This document shows positions 1 through 8,024 of a stretch of DNA of 13,399 nucleotides, piece after piece. The notes beneath the pieces are model-generated. The model searched no databases. It saw only the letters and a list, made by a program, of their open reading frames with translations, and had not been told where the DNA came from. This stretch comes from an uncultured Blautia sp. (GTDB lineage: Bacteria; Bacillota; Clostridia; Lachnospirales; Lachnospiraceae). A program made the position numbers and the translations under genes. The stretch lies in NCBI GenBank assembly GCA_934394595.1, contig CAKRRX010000064.1, forward strand, positions 1 to 13,399, read 5' to 3'. Position 1 is the stretch's first letter. Each line of letters opens with the position of its first letter.

Positions 1-875
1 GGCTTTACAAACACCTGATACTCGCTGGTATCCACATTTTCCTCAATGGTGCTGATCATCTTTTCGTAAGCATCCAGACTGGTATCCGGGCTGGAATATT
101 TGCTGCCTTTCCAGGTAGGGGCATACAAGATCAGCTTCTTAGAAGGATCTGCCTGGATTCCGGCCATCTGCAATTTCTGAAAAACAGCCTCCCTATCTGT
201 GTGAAAATAGCTGTCATTACGGGGCTGTCCGATTTCCAGAATCTTTCCGGGGAAAATCCCATTCATTTTAAAGGCATTTTTGTAGATTTCCGTCATAAAA
301 GCATCCGGGGAGATCAGATAGTCTGCTGCCAGAAAATTCTTCACTGTATTTCCTGCGCTGATCTTTCCTGCCGGGATATCAAATCCGATGGTTTTTAAAG
401 GAATCCCATGCCAGGTATCAATAAACACCTGACCTTCCCTTTTGGTAAAATATCCCGGGAAACTTACATTATTCACCAGATACCTGGCAGTTGCCAGATA
501 TTCCCGGTATTCCAAAGACTGAAACTTGATAAATTTTACATTCTGCTTTTCTTTATAAAGTTCCATCCAGGAAGCATTGTCCCAAAAGTCATCAATAGCC
601 CAGACATGGAGATATTCCGAAAACTCCGGCTGGGCCAGCAGATACTTAAAAATGGCGTGAGGGCTGCAGGTCATTCCCCTGCCCCCGAACGCCTCATATA
701 AAATACACTTTTCTTTCAGCGGACTGTTCTCATAAAAATCCGCATATTTTTCCCGAAGTTCCTCTGTCAGATTGTACCGGGCTTCTTCCCGGACATCCTG
801 CACAGCCTGGGCAAAGGCATCTTTTCGGATCACTTTTTTCGCCAGCTTTTTCAGGTCTTTTACAATAGCTGTCAT
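1..875 (-). CDS. CDP-glycerol:glycerophosphate glycerophosphotransferase (TagB/TagF type), partial, C-terminus off the window
   Basis: The frame is open from an ATG at 875-873 to the left edge, giving 291 codons. The start is supported by an AAAGGGGG ribosome site inside the end of the preceding gene, 3 nt away. The protein has the CDP-glycerol glycerophosphotransferase layout: ARYLVNN (about 130-136), then DTWHGIPLK with the key His at about 156, then GQPRND and YAPTWKG. It breaks off at YQVFVK, just before the region that should hold the second conserved His and the SDYSS motif. WHGIPLK is the classical TagB/TagF form, unlike the WHGCGYK of the two paralogues in this operon. Family members move glycerol phosphate from CDP-glycerol onto a membrane-bound acceptor at the inner face of the membrane. 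Whether this one is a primase or a polymerase cannot be decided without the rest. Confidence 0.9.
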   Translation of the reverse strand, partial: MTAIVKDLKKLAKKVIRKDAFAQAVQDVREEARYNLTEELREKYADFYENSPLKEKCILYEAFGGRGMTCSPHAIFKYLLAQPEFSEYLHVWAIDDFWDNASWMELYKEKQNVKFIKFQSLEYREYLATARYLVNNVSFPGYFTKREGQVFIDTWHGIPLKTIGFDIPAGKISAGNTVKNFLAADYLISPDAFMTEIYKNAFKMNGIFPGKILEIGQPRNDSYFHTDREAVFQKLQMAGIQADPSKKLILYAPTWKGSKYSSPDTSLDAYEKMISTIEENVDTSEYQVFVK

Positions 876-878
876 GGA

Positions 879-2081
879 TCACTGCCCCCTTTTCTTTGCA
901 ATCACCCGCTCAAAAAGATCATCCCACTCTTTTACCGCTTTTTCAATTGCAAAATCCTCTGACTTTGCAATGGCATTGATAGACATCTTCTGACGAAGTT
1001 CATCGTCATGAGCCAGTTTTAACATAGCCTGGGCAAATTTATGGGTATCAAATGCTTCCGGAAGGTAGCCTGTTTTTCCATCGTCAATGATCAGATCCAT
1101 GTTTCCCATATGGTAAGCGATCACCGGCAGACCGAACTCATATGCCTCCATGATGACCATGGGCCATCCTTCCCATCTGGAGGGAAGTAAAAATACAGAA
1201 GAATTCAGATAATATTTTTCTGCCTCATTGGTATACCCCACAAAATGGACACGGTCCTCGATATGGCGTCTCTTTGCATCTTCTTTGATCTGTCCAAGCA
1301 AGGCGCCGTCTCCTAAAATATCCAGTTCCCACTCTTTGTCCTGCTTACAAAATTCCTCAAAGGATTCCATCATCAGATCCAGACCCTTGGCATATACAAA
1401 ACGGGTAGCCATCAGGAACCGTTTGGAATTCACATTGCACTTCTTCTCACTGACAAAGCTTCTGGGATTAATCTTTACCTCTGTGTCAATACCAAGCTTT
1501 TCCATATAATCTCTCTGGTCATATTTACTCAGGACAATGTATCGATCCAGATTGGGCAGATACTGCTGAAGAAGACACTCCTGCTGCCAGAATACCACTG
1601 GCTTCACATGAAGATATCCGTCATAGCAGTTGTGCTGCCAGCCAATGGTGGCAGCCTTTAACCTTGGAGCGATCATACCAAGACGCAGACTTAAGGATGC
1701 AGTGGTAATGATCACATCATAATCCATGGAATTTAAATATTCCACCCATTTATCCCTTGTTTTCTTTGGAAAAATGGACTCTGCAAGAAGATTGTTAAAA
1801 CACTTTTTATTAAAAATCCCAAACTTATCATTCAATTTCTTAACGAGATATCGCTTGGTAAAGGCCGGTGTATGGTGACGATTTACAAAATGATTGTTGT
1901 CAATAAAATCCACATTGATATCTTCACTTAAATGATACATGTTGCGGTCTTCCGCAAAACGGTCTTCATAGGTCATGATGGTCACATCATGCTCCTTCAC
2001 CAGTTCGTTTGCCAGAAGGGAAACCACTCGCTTGGTTCCGCCAAGATCAAAGATTTTTGTCATCCAGATACATATTTTCAT
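879..2081 (-). CDS. GT4-family glycosyltransferase
   Basis: A 400-residue GT-B fold sugar transferase, full length for GT4. The N-terminal half has the first Rossmann strand followed by the glycine loop GGTKRV (14-19). The C-terminal half has LGDG (256-259), the EGWPMVIME EX7E nucleotide-sugar motif (Glu304 and Glu312), then GLPVIAY and DDGKTGYL. No signal peptide or membrane segment is visible, so it is cytosolic or peripheral. The first strand begins at once after the ATG at 2081 and an in-frame TAA lies two codons upstream, so the start is fixed. This leaves the consensus AAGGAGG 25 nt away, across a small hairpin. It lies 80 nt after a glycerophosphotransferase gene and 3 nt before another, so it probably adds a sugar to the polymer backbone or as a side group, as TagE does. 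Donor and acceptor are unknown. Confidence 0.93.
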   Translation of the reverse strand: MKICIWMTKIFDLGGTKRVVSLLANELVKEHDVTIMTYEDRFAEDRNMYHLSEDINVDFIDNNHFVNRHHTPAFTKRYLVKKLNDKFGIFNKKCFNNLLAESIFPKKTRDKWVEYLNSMDYDVIITTASLSLRLGMIAPRLKAATIGWQHNCYDGYLHVKPVVFWQQECLLQQYLPNLDRYIVLSKYDQRDYMEKLGIDTEVKINPRSFVSEKKCNVNSKRFLMATRFVYAKGLDLMMESFEEFCKQDKEWELDILGDGALLGQIKEDAKRRHIEDRVHFVGYTNEAEKYYLNSSVFLLPSRWEGWPMVIMEAYEFGLPVIAYHMGNMDLIIDDGKTGYLPEAFDTHKFAQAMLKLAHDDELRQKMSINAIAKSEDFAIEKAVKEWDDLFERVIAKKRGQ

Positions 2082-2113
2082 ATCTTATACACCCCACCTG
2101 GGGGTTCCTCCTT
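2082..2113 (-). promoter_or_regulatory. Remote Shine-Dalgarno with intervening hairpin before the GT4 gene
   Basis: AAGGAGG (complement of 2107-2113) is the best ribosome site upstream of the GT4 start but lies 25 nt from the ATG. Between them sits a perfect 5-bp hairpin, ACCCC-loop-GGGGT (2091-2105, 5-nt loop). Folding it leaves 10 nt between the Shine-Dalgarno and the ATG, a workable distance. If it is unfolded, the GGTGGGG of the 3' arm, about 10-12 nt from the ATG, could act as a weaker site. Function is inferred. Confidence 0.45.
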
Positions 2114-2161
2114 CTTTTTACCAGAAACACCACAGCCATCAGCTATAGATAATTCAGATCC

Positions 2162-3427
2162 TCAAGGTGTAATCTCAAAATAGTCCAGCACACGCTTACA
2201 ATAACAGTCCGTCACATTATGGGTCTTAGCACAAATCCGGGCACGTTTTTCCCCATACTCGTCCTTTCCTTCTTTTATATCCAGAACAAACTGTTCAAAC
2301 TGTTCCACGTTATAAATGTGCTCGCCTGGCATATATTCCAGTGGATTCTCAAATACCCAGCCTCTTGACTCTGTATAAGCTTCATAATCATCCAATGTAA
2401 AACCAAGGGGCTTATCCAAAAGCAGATAATCAATTGCCACAGACGAATAATCGGATACCAGTGCATCGGAGCAGTTGATAAATTCATAGAGCTGCAGACC
2501 GTTTTCCTCCAGATCCTTATTTTCCAGATATACAATATTGGTCAGGACATTTTCTCCGAAATCGTATGGAATCTGCAGGTAATGCTTCTTGATCACCACA
2601 AGCATATGGTGTTCTTTACAGAAATTATTAAACGCAAGCAGTCTCTCTTTATCATCCAGAATGGGGATGTTAAACTCATTATTCAGGGTCTCCTCATTCA
2701 GTCTTTCGCTGCTGGCATGACGGTAAGTAGGCATCCACAGGATCATTTTTTCACTGTCAGATTCCTTCAGAAGCTTTTCTTTATATGCTCTTGCCCTATC
2801 GCTTCCTCTAAGCATCATGTCATATCTCGGATAACCAAAAGCCAGAAGCTTTTTGGAACTACATCCGAAAAATTCCATTTTAGTTTTGATGAACACATCT
2901 CCTGGCACCAGGCAGTAATCGAAAAACACCTTACGGTTGTTCTTATTTGCCTTGTAGCCGCAGCCATGCCACAGATCCACAAAGGTCTGCCCTTTTCTTG
3001 CCATACCGATCCAGTTAAAAGCCTGGGTATAAAAAATATAGCGGGAAGTCAGTGCATAACGGGACGCAACAGCATGGCGGATGGTGCTGTGCTTTTTAAA
3101 TCCTTCCACAAATTTTACATTCTCGGTCTCATACTTTTTGTATTTGGAAGGATCATGGACCAGCCACACAAGCTCATATTTCCGGTTGTAGCCATTGGCT
3201 ACCATATAGTCAAAAAGTGCCCGCCCATTATCTGTAAAATCGTCATTTGTCTCAAAAAGGATCCGGTTTTCCACAATAGCCGGAGGAAATTTCTTCATTC
3301 TTCTGATCTTCCATTTATCATAGAGCCCATAGGTTACAAAAGCCCTCAAAGTCAGATACCGATCATACATGCTCTTATCTTCCCCGATCTTTGAAAACAT
3401 CTTGAATAATGTCTGTACTTTTCCCAT
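2162..3427 (-). CDS. CDP-glycerol:glycerophosphate glycerophosphotransferase (WHGCGYK subtype)
   Basis: A 421-residue TagB/TagF-family enzyme with only the catalytic GT-B-like part, shorter than the polymerase TagF of Bacillus (about 750 residues). Motifs in order: ELVWLVHD (85-92), DLWHGCGYK with the catalytic-type His at 154, GYPRYD (198-203), WMPTYR (231-236), IKKHYLQ with the second His at 282, and SDYSS (325-329) for phosphate binding. No signal peptide or clear membrane span is seen. The ATG at 3427 follows AAAGG with a 9-nt spacer, 19 nt after tagD. It is clearly paralogous to the 3876-5153 gene, sharing the WHGCGYK variant, the YMPGE motif and the length, and the two flank tagD. Expected role: adding glycerol phosphate from CDP-glycerol to the growing polymer. 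The exact acceptor is unknown, and CDP-ribitol or another CDP-polyol cannot be excluded. Confidence 0.93.
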   Translation of the reverse strand: MGKVQTLFKMFSKIGEDKSMYDRYLTLRAFVTYGLYDKWKIRRMKKFPPAIVENRILFETNDDFTDNGRALFDYMVANGYNRKYELVWLVHDPSKYKKYETENVKFVEGFKKHSTIRHAVASRYALTSRYIFYTQAFNWIGMARKGQTFVDLWHGCGYKANKNNRKVFFDYCLVPGDVFIKTKMEFFGCSSKKLLAFGYPRYDMMLRGSDRARAYKEKLLKESDSEKMILWMPTYRHASSERLNEETLNNEFNIPILDDKERLLAFNNFCKEHHMLVVIKKHYLQIPYDFGENVLTNIVYLENKDLEENGLQLYEFINCSDALVSDYSSVAIDYLLLDKPLGFTLDDYEAYTESRGWVFENPLEYMPGEHIYNVEQFEQFVLDIKEGKDEYGEKRARICAKTHNVTDCYCKRVLDYFEITP

Positions 3428-3446
3428 AATATCTAACCTTTCCCAT

Positions 3447-3863
3447 TTAATACTCTGTCAGTTTTTCTCTTAACATCGTAGAGGATGTGTCCTTTGTGTA
3501 TGGCAGGTACACAAGCTTTGCCCCAAGTGCTGCCATTTCTCTGCCTGTGCGCTCCCAACGCTCATTTCCCTTCCAGTCATCTCCGATATAGATCTCATCA
3601 AACCGGATTTTGTCCCAGATTACCTTTTTATCCAGGGTATTGGTGATGATCACTTCATCCACATATTTGATAGCGCGGACGATCTCAACCCGCTCTTCCA
3701 GGGGAATGATCGGTCTTTTGTTTTTGTAGCTTTCCACAAGCTCGTCTGTGTTCACTCCCACAATAAGATAATCACATCTTCTCTTGGCATTTTTGATCAG
3801 ATTAAGATGCCCGATGTGAAACATATCATAGGTTCCCTGTGTATATCCGATTACTTTTCCCAT
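3447..3863 (-). CDS. tagD: Glycerol-3-phosphate cytidylyltransferase (CTP + glycerol-3-P to CDP-glycerol)
   Basis: A 138-residue single-domain nucleotidyltransferase, close to the usual TagD/TarD size of about 130. It has the N-terminal GTYDMFHIGH signature (10-19) that binds CTP, IVGVNTD (34-40), GDDWKGN (94-100), and a C-terminal DTSSTMLRE (125-133) in the place of the family's second nucleotide-binding motif. It makes the CDP-glycerol used by the three neighbouring glycerophosphotransferases, which strongly supports glycerol over another alcohol as substrate. The ATG at 3863 follows GGGGAG, 12 nt after the preceding gene, and the gene is embedded in the polymer operon. A related FAD-synthetase- or RfaE-like transferase is the main alternative and is much less likely given the context. 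Confidence 0.96.
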   Translation of the reverse strand: MGKVIGYTQGTYDMFHIGHLNLIKNAKRRCDYLIVGVNTDELVESYKNKRPIIPLEERVEIVRAIKYVDEVIITNTLDKKVIWDKIRFDEIYIGDDWKGNERWERTGREMAALGAKLVYLPYTKDTSSTMLREKLTEY

Positions 3864-3875
3864 TTTTTCTCCCCT

Positions 3876-5153
3876 TTACAGATGCAGCTGTTTTGCCAGC
3901 CGCTCACAGTAATTTTCTGTCAGATTGTGCATCACAGGCATCAGATTCTCTCTTTCCTTCCGGTAAAGATCCTGCCCCTTTGCCACATGTTCCAGGAACG
4001 CCTCCACGCCCTGATAGTCATAGATCTTCTCCCCAGGCATGTAGGCAAGAGGATCCTCAAATACAAAGCCTCTTTTTTCCTGATATGCCATAAAATCCTC
4101 CAGCACAAAGGCCATTGGCCTGTGAAGAAGCATAAAATCCACAGATGCAGAAGAATAATCCGAGATCAGTCCATCGCAGACTCCCATCAGCTCTGCCAGC
4201 TGTATTCCTGCAGTTTCCAGCATTTTCTCTGTTACATAACGAATATTTGACAGCTTTGTCTCATCCTGGGACCACTTGGTCTGCAAAGGATGCTTCTTTA
4301 TGATAAGATACATTCCAAGAGCTCTCAGATGCAGATCCAGCTTTTCCAGATCTTCCTTGCCCCGCAGTGCAGGAAGCTGATACAGCATTTTGATCTCGCC
4401 CTCTTTACATCCCTTCAGATTGCTTTTCCTGAAAGTAGGCATCCAGATCACAAGCTTATTTTCCAGATCTTTCCAGTCACCAAACAACCGCGGTATCATC
4501 TTTTCTTTCGTAATAGAAGGATGAATCATCCAGTCATATCTTGGATATCCAATTGGCCATATTTTTTCCTTTTCGCAGTTCCATGCCACAGACTTTGTCT
4601 CCACAAAAACAGGCCCCGGCACAAGTCCGTAGTCAAATCCTGTTCTTGCCTTTTTTCCGGAGTTTTCTGTCAGGCCATGCTCCGGCCCTTTATACCCACA
4701 TCCATGCCACAGATTGATGATCGTCCTTCCCGGGCATCCGTAATCCAGAAGATCCTGTGTATTATGGGAAAAGAAAAAATACCGGGCAGTAGCTGCATAA
4801 TAATAGGCGCTGCAGCTGTTCCAGCCATATTTATTTTCCGCAGTTACAAATTTTACGTTTTTATATTTCAATTTTCGAAATTTTTTCAGGTCTGATACAA
4901 GCCAGATGATTTCATATTTTTCATTATAGCCTTCTTTGACCAGATAGTCAAAAAAGGCTCTTGGATTATCTGTATAGTCCAGGTTTTCCCTGTTTTTAAA
5001 GACAAGACGGTTTTGTTTTACTTTACAAAATCTGGCTGTAAATCTGCCGATCACCTGCTTTTCTGTTTTTGTAAGGACTCTGGCCCCATAGTGAAGCACA
5101 AACCCGGAAATCCCCTGTTCTTTTAGTATTCTTTTACATGCTTCCTTTGACAT
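3876..5153 (-). CDS. CDP-glycerol:glycerophosphate glycerophosphotransferase (WHGCGYK subtype)
   Basis: A 425-residue TagB/TagF-type enzyme. Motifs in order: EIIWLVSD (81-88), ATARYFFFSH (121-130), NLWHGCGYK with His at 150, GYPRYDWM (202-209), WMPTFR (237-242), IIKKHPLQ with the second His at 288, SDYSS (331-335), and YMPGEKIYDY near the C-terminus. The ATG at 5153 lies 3 nt after the Stealth gene stop, with a GAGG ribosome site within that gene's last codons, so the two are probably translationally coupled. It keeps the usual KKHP, whereas its paralogue at 2162-3427 has KKHY. The direct neighbours, Stealth upstream and tagD downstream, point to glycerol-phosphate transfer onto a sugar-phosphate-containing chain. 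The specific step (priming, polymerising or side-group addition) is not resolved. Confidence 0.93.
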   Translation of the reverse strand: MSKEACKRILKEQGISGFVLHYGARVLTKTEKQVIGRFTARFCKVKQNRLVFKNRENLDYTDNPRAFFDYLVKEGYNEKYEIIWLVSDLKKFRKLKYKNVKFVTAENKYGWNSCSAYYYAATARYFFFSHNTQDLLDYGCPGRTIINLWHGCGYKGPEHGLTENSGKKARTGFDYGLVPGPVFVETKSVAWNCEKEKIWPIGYPRYDWMIHPSITKEKMIPRLFGDWKDLENKLVIWMPTFRKSNLKGCKEGEIKMLYQLPALRGKEDLEKLDLHLRALGMYLIIKKHPLQTKWSQDETKLSNIRYVTEKMLETAGIQLAELMGVCDGLISDYSSASVDFMLLHRPMAFVLEDFMAYQEKRGFVFEDPLAYMPGEKIYDYQGVEAFLEHVAKGQDLYRKERENLMPVMHNLTENYCERLAKQLHL

Positions 5154-5156
5154 CTG

Positions 5157-6149
5157 TCATACCTCGTAACCGGATTTTTCCGGAAGGATCCTCTCAAAAG
5201 CCCGGATTACTTTTTCACGGGTCTTTTCGAAATCCTCTACCCTGTCATCGTCATTGATACAGACCATCTTCGCAGACTGCTTTCTCATAGTCTCATACAA
5301 TTTTTCGTCATCCCGACCCATCACACAGAACTGTCCCACTGACGGGGACTGAGGAATGTAATCTCCCTCCACGCACTGCCAGTGCTTGATCACATACTGG
5401 TTTACATCGGCGGCATTTCGAAAACGATTGCGGCACAGCCTGTCCAGCCGATCTCCTTCTGCTTCCCACACCTTTTCATAGGAGTCTTTCAAAAAAGGAC
5501 TTGGCATATGGGTATATTTGAATCCGGAAAACTCCTGATAAGGAAGCATCAGAACATTCCGAAAAATCATTTTTCCATATGCAGGGCTGAACCATTTTTT
5601 CCAGTTTTTTCGGATCACTTCCCGCTTTTTAAAATGCATATTCACCAGAGCTGTATTATTCAGCAAAATATGCGCAAAGGGATCATCAATGTTATCCTGG
5701 GCGATTGCTGTCTCAATACAGCAGTCCCTGGGCAGTCCGTTTTTGAAAAAATCCTCCTGAAGTACAGGACGGATCAGAAATGTATCATCATTAAAATATA
5801 CGAATCTTTCAGAAAGACCTTTGATTCTGTGAAGATTCAGCTCAATGGGATGGCTGCTGAAAGTAGGAAGATATTCTGTGGGAATAAATTCTTCATGGCG
5901 CACCACTTTAAGCTTGGGATGGGAAAGGTTCAGCCAGGACGGAATATGTCCCCAGGTAACAAAATAGATCTTATTCACCCACGGTGCAAATTTCTCTACT
6001 CCCCGGAACCAGTACTGAAGATTATTCCAGTCCCGATACCGGCTTTTACTTCCGGTATTTTCATCCCCGCTGTACTTTCTTCTTTCATCAAGCCACGCCT
6101 CATCTGAGCCATCTACCCACAGAATTACAAAATCAATTTTGTTTTCCAT
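5157..6149 (-). CDS. Stealth-family sugar-1-phosphate transferase (capsule or wall polymer)
   Basis: A 330-residue Stealth protein with all four conserved regions in order: CR1 IDFVILWVDGS (5-15); CR2 from RYRD (37-40) through EKFAPW and IPSWLN to FSSHPIE (97-103) and FVYFNDDTF (116-124); a CR3-like region with NTALVN and KNWKKWF; and CR4 CINDDD (297-302). Family members such as N-acetylglucosamine- or mannosamine-1-phosphate transferases join hexoses through phosphodiester bonds in capsules. I chose ATG 6149 because CR1 starts directly after it and GGGAGAG precedes it. The frame runs open to 6275, but the extra 42 residues lie inside the upstream gene and look unrelated. It overlaps the upstream GT4 gene by 17 nt. 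It probably adds hexose-1-phosphate to the same polymer as the glycerophosphotransferases. The sugar is unknown. Confidence 0.92.
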   Translation of the reverse strand: MENKIDFVILWVDGSDEAWLDERRKYSGDENTGSKSRYRDWNNLQYWFRGVEKFAPWVNKIYFVTWGHIPSWLNLSHPKLKVVRHEEFIPTEYLPTFSSHPIELNLHRIKGLSERFVYFNDDTFLIRPVLQEDFFKNGLPRDCCIETAIAQDNIDDPFAHILLNNTALVNMHFKKREVIRKNWKKWFSPAYGKMIFRNVLMLPYQEFSGFKYTHMPSPFLKDSYEKVWEAEGDRLDRLCRNRFRNAADVNQYVIKHWQCVEGDYIPQSPSVGQFCVMGRDDEKLYETMRKQSAKMVCINDDDRVEDFEKTREKVIRAFERILPEKSGYEV

Positions 6150-7257
6150 GTTTCTCTCCCTGTTTTTCATACAATTCCAGCAGACGTCCGGCCTCCTGAT
6201 GAATGTCAAAATGAGCCATTCCAATTGCCCTGACAGCTGCTTCTTTATCTTCCCGGCCCTTCTTTGCAGCAGCAATCACTGCACTTGCCCATTCTTCATC
6301 ACTTCGCTCCAGGGACAGTCTGGAAATAATCTTCTCTGTGATCACAGCTTCTTCGGTAATCCGATCTGAAACCACACAGGGAAGTCCGTTTGCCTGTGCT
6401 TCCAAAAGAGTAAAAGGCAGTCCCTCAAAAAGAGACGGGAACAAAAATACATCCATTGCACTTAAATATCTCTCCACATCCGGGCAGACTCCTGCAAAGA
6501 TCACCTTGTCCAAAATTCCATATTCCTGAAATTTCTCATGGATCTGTTCTTTTAATTCTCCATCTCCAATCAGGCAAAGCCTTGCTTCTGGCTGTTTTTT
6601 TTGCACCTCGTAAAAGATCCTGGCAATGGCCTCATGGTTTTTCTGGACCTGAAATCTTCCCACATGACCTACTAAAATTCCATTTCCTACTCCCAGTATG
6701 CCACGCATTTCTTCTCTGTTTTCCAGGGAAAAGCTGTACTTTTTCGTATCAATGGCATTGGAAACCAGTGTCACCTTTCCAGCTTCATAGACACCTCTGC
6801 CAAAAAGCCATCTTCCGGCTGTTTCAGAACAGGCAAATTTCTGATCTGCATACCGGTTCAGCTTTGGACGGTTCAATCTGTCCAGTATTTTCCGCAGGGT
6901 TCCCGGCGCAGAAGCATTATGGGAATGGGCGATCACCTTGCCGGACCCAACTTTTTTTGCCAGGCGAAGAGGCTCAATATTGGCTGCTGAAAGCATATTT
7001 ACGTGAATAATGTCATACTGCTCCCTTTGCAAAAGCCCCTGAAAGGCCCTCACATAGCCAAAATAATCTTTTTTTACATTGGGAACGTAGAATACTCTTC
7101 CACCAAGCTGCCTGATTTCTTCTTCATATGCAATTTTGTCGTACATGCACACAAAATCAAAAGTAATCCCCTGCTTTGCCAGTTCCCGGAAATAATTCAT
7201 TACAAATGCTTCCATTCCACCGGGATTATTTCCCAGTCCAACCTGAAGTATTTTCAC
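6133..7257 (-). CDS. GT4-family glycosyltransferase (EpsF/CapH-like)
   Basis: A 374-residue GT-B enzyme with the glycine loop NPGGME (11-16), the acceptor-side HSHN (111-114), a GHVGRF strand-loop (197-202) opening the second domain, IGDGE (230-234) and the EX7E motif EGLPFTLLE (Glu278, Glu286). This matches the GT4 group found in exopolysaccharide and capsule clusters. The start is GTG at 7257: no in-frame ATG lies close upstream, and the first beta strand begins at residue 2. The ribosome site AGGTGG is made by the last Gly-Gly codons of the ATPase gene, 5 nt upstream, which suggests coupling. Its 3' end overlaps the Stealth gene. It is the first glycosyltransferase after the exporter, so it may add an early sugar on the lipid-linked acceptor. 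Donor and linkage are unknown. Confidence 0.92.
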   Translation of the reverse strand: MKILQVGLGNNPGGMEAFVMNYFRELAKQGITFDFVCMYDKIAYEEEIRQLGGRVFYVPNVKKDYFGYVRAFQGLLQREQYDIIHVNMLSAANIEPLRLAKKVGSGKVIAHSHNASAPGTLRKILDRLNRPKLNRYADQKFACSETAGRWLFGRGVYEAGKVTLVSNAIDTKKYSFSLENREEMRGILGVGNGILVGHVGRFQVQKNHEAIARIFYEVQKKQPEARLCLIGDGELKEQIHEKFQEYGILDKVIFAGVCPDVERYLSAMDVFLFPSLFEGLPFTLLEAQANGLPCVVSDRITEEAVITEKIISRLSLERSDEEWASAVIAAAKKGREDKEAAVRAIGMAHFDIHQEAGRLLELYEKQGEKHGKQN

Positions 7258-7262
7258 AATGA

Positions 7263-8015
7263 TCAGCCACCTATCATTTCATTGTACTGTTCAGAAATCG
7301 GGTCAATATCGCCATATGCGATCAACTGTCCTTTTTCCAGAATCATAGCCTTGTTGCAGAGACGTTTTACCTGTTCCAGGGAATGGGATACAAAAAGAAC
7401 CGTAACGCCGGAGTCAAACATACTCATGATCTTGTTCTCACTTTTTTTACGGAATTTGGCGTCTCCTACGGAAAGGACCTCATCCAGGATCAGGATCTTC
7501 GGCTCTACGACTGTGGCGATGGCAAATCCCAGTCTGGATTTCATACCGGAGGAATAGTTCTTCACCGGAACGTCCATAAATTTCTGCAGCTCAGAAAATT
7601 CTACGATTTCCTCATATTTGCTGTCAATAAACTTCTTGGTATAACCAAGCATGGCACCATAAAGATAAATATTTTCCTTTCCTGTGTACTGCGGATCAAA
7701 ACCAGCTCCCAATTCCAGAAGGGGAACGATCTTGCCGTGCTTATCCACATGTCCCTCTGTAGGCTTGAATACACCGGAAATAACCTTGAGAAGGGTACTT
7801 TTTCCAGCTCCATTAAGGCCCAGGATTCCCACACGGTCTCCTTTTTCCACAGTAAAACTTATATTTTTCAGTGCCCAGAACTCATTGTACTGGATCTCTC
7901 TTTTGATGGTCTTGAAAATATAGTCCTTTAAGCTGTCAACCTTTTCACGGCTGAGGCTGAATTTCATACTTACATTATCTACTTCTATTGCTGGCTTACC
8001 CATATTCGCTCCCAT
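7263..8015 (-). CDS. ABC transporter ATP-binding protein, TagH/Wzt-type polymer exporter
   Basis: A 250-residue nucleotide-binding subunit. Walker A GLNGAGKST (66-74), signature YSSGMKSR (154-161), Walker B ILILDE (174-179) and switch His 211 are all intact. The region before Walker A (about 17-48, containing EKVDSLKDYIF) and the LELGAGFDPQYTGKENI stretch (101-117) are typical of ATPases that export teichoic acids and O-antigens. The start at 8015 follows AAGGAG with a 5-nt spacer. MGKPAIEV at 8003 is a possible later start. It lies 9 nt after the permease gene. Unlike Bacillus TagH (over 500 residues) or carbohydrate-binding Wzt, it stops directly after the nucleotide-binding domain, so no substrate-recognition domain is fused. 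It should power flipping of the undecaprenyl-linked polymer. Confidence 0.94.
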   Translation of the reverse strand: MGANMGKPAIEVDNVSMKFSLSREKVDSLKDYIFKTIKREIQYNEFWALKNISFTVEKGDRVGILGLNGAGKSTLLKVISGVFKPTEGHVDKHGKIVPLLELGAGFDPQYTGKENIYLYGAMLGYTKKFIDSKYEEIVEFSELQKFMDVPVKNYSSGMKSRLGFAIATVVEPKILILDEVLSVGDAKFRKKSENKIMSMFDSGVTVLFVSHSLEQVKRLCNKAMILEKGQLIAYGDIDPISEQYNEMIGG

Positions 8016-8024
8016 ATTCTCTCC

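Noticed and set aside
2082..2161. An internal promoter in the 80-nt gap before the GT4 gene
   Set aside because: TTGAGA and TATCTA are present but 21 nt apart, and no other box pair has acceptable spacing.
2582..3394. A 270-codon plus-strand open frame
   Set aside because: It is antisense to the intact glycerophosphotransferase at 2162-3427. Its translation shows no family motifs, so it is a shadow of that gene.
5382..6107. A 241-codon plus-strand open frame
   Set aside because: It is antisense to the Stealth gene, which has all four conserved regions. No domain is seen in the plus-strand translation.
6150..6275. A 42-residue N-terminal extension of the Stealth protein
   Set aside because: It overlaps the end of the GT4 gene. 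The extension is unlike the family, and a better ribosome site precedes the ATG at 6149.
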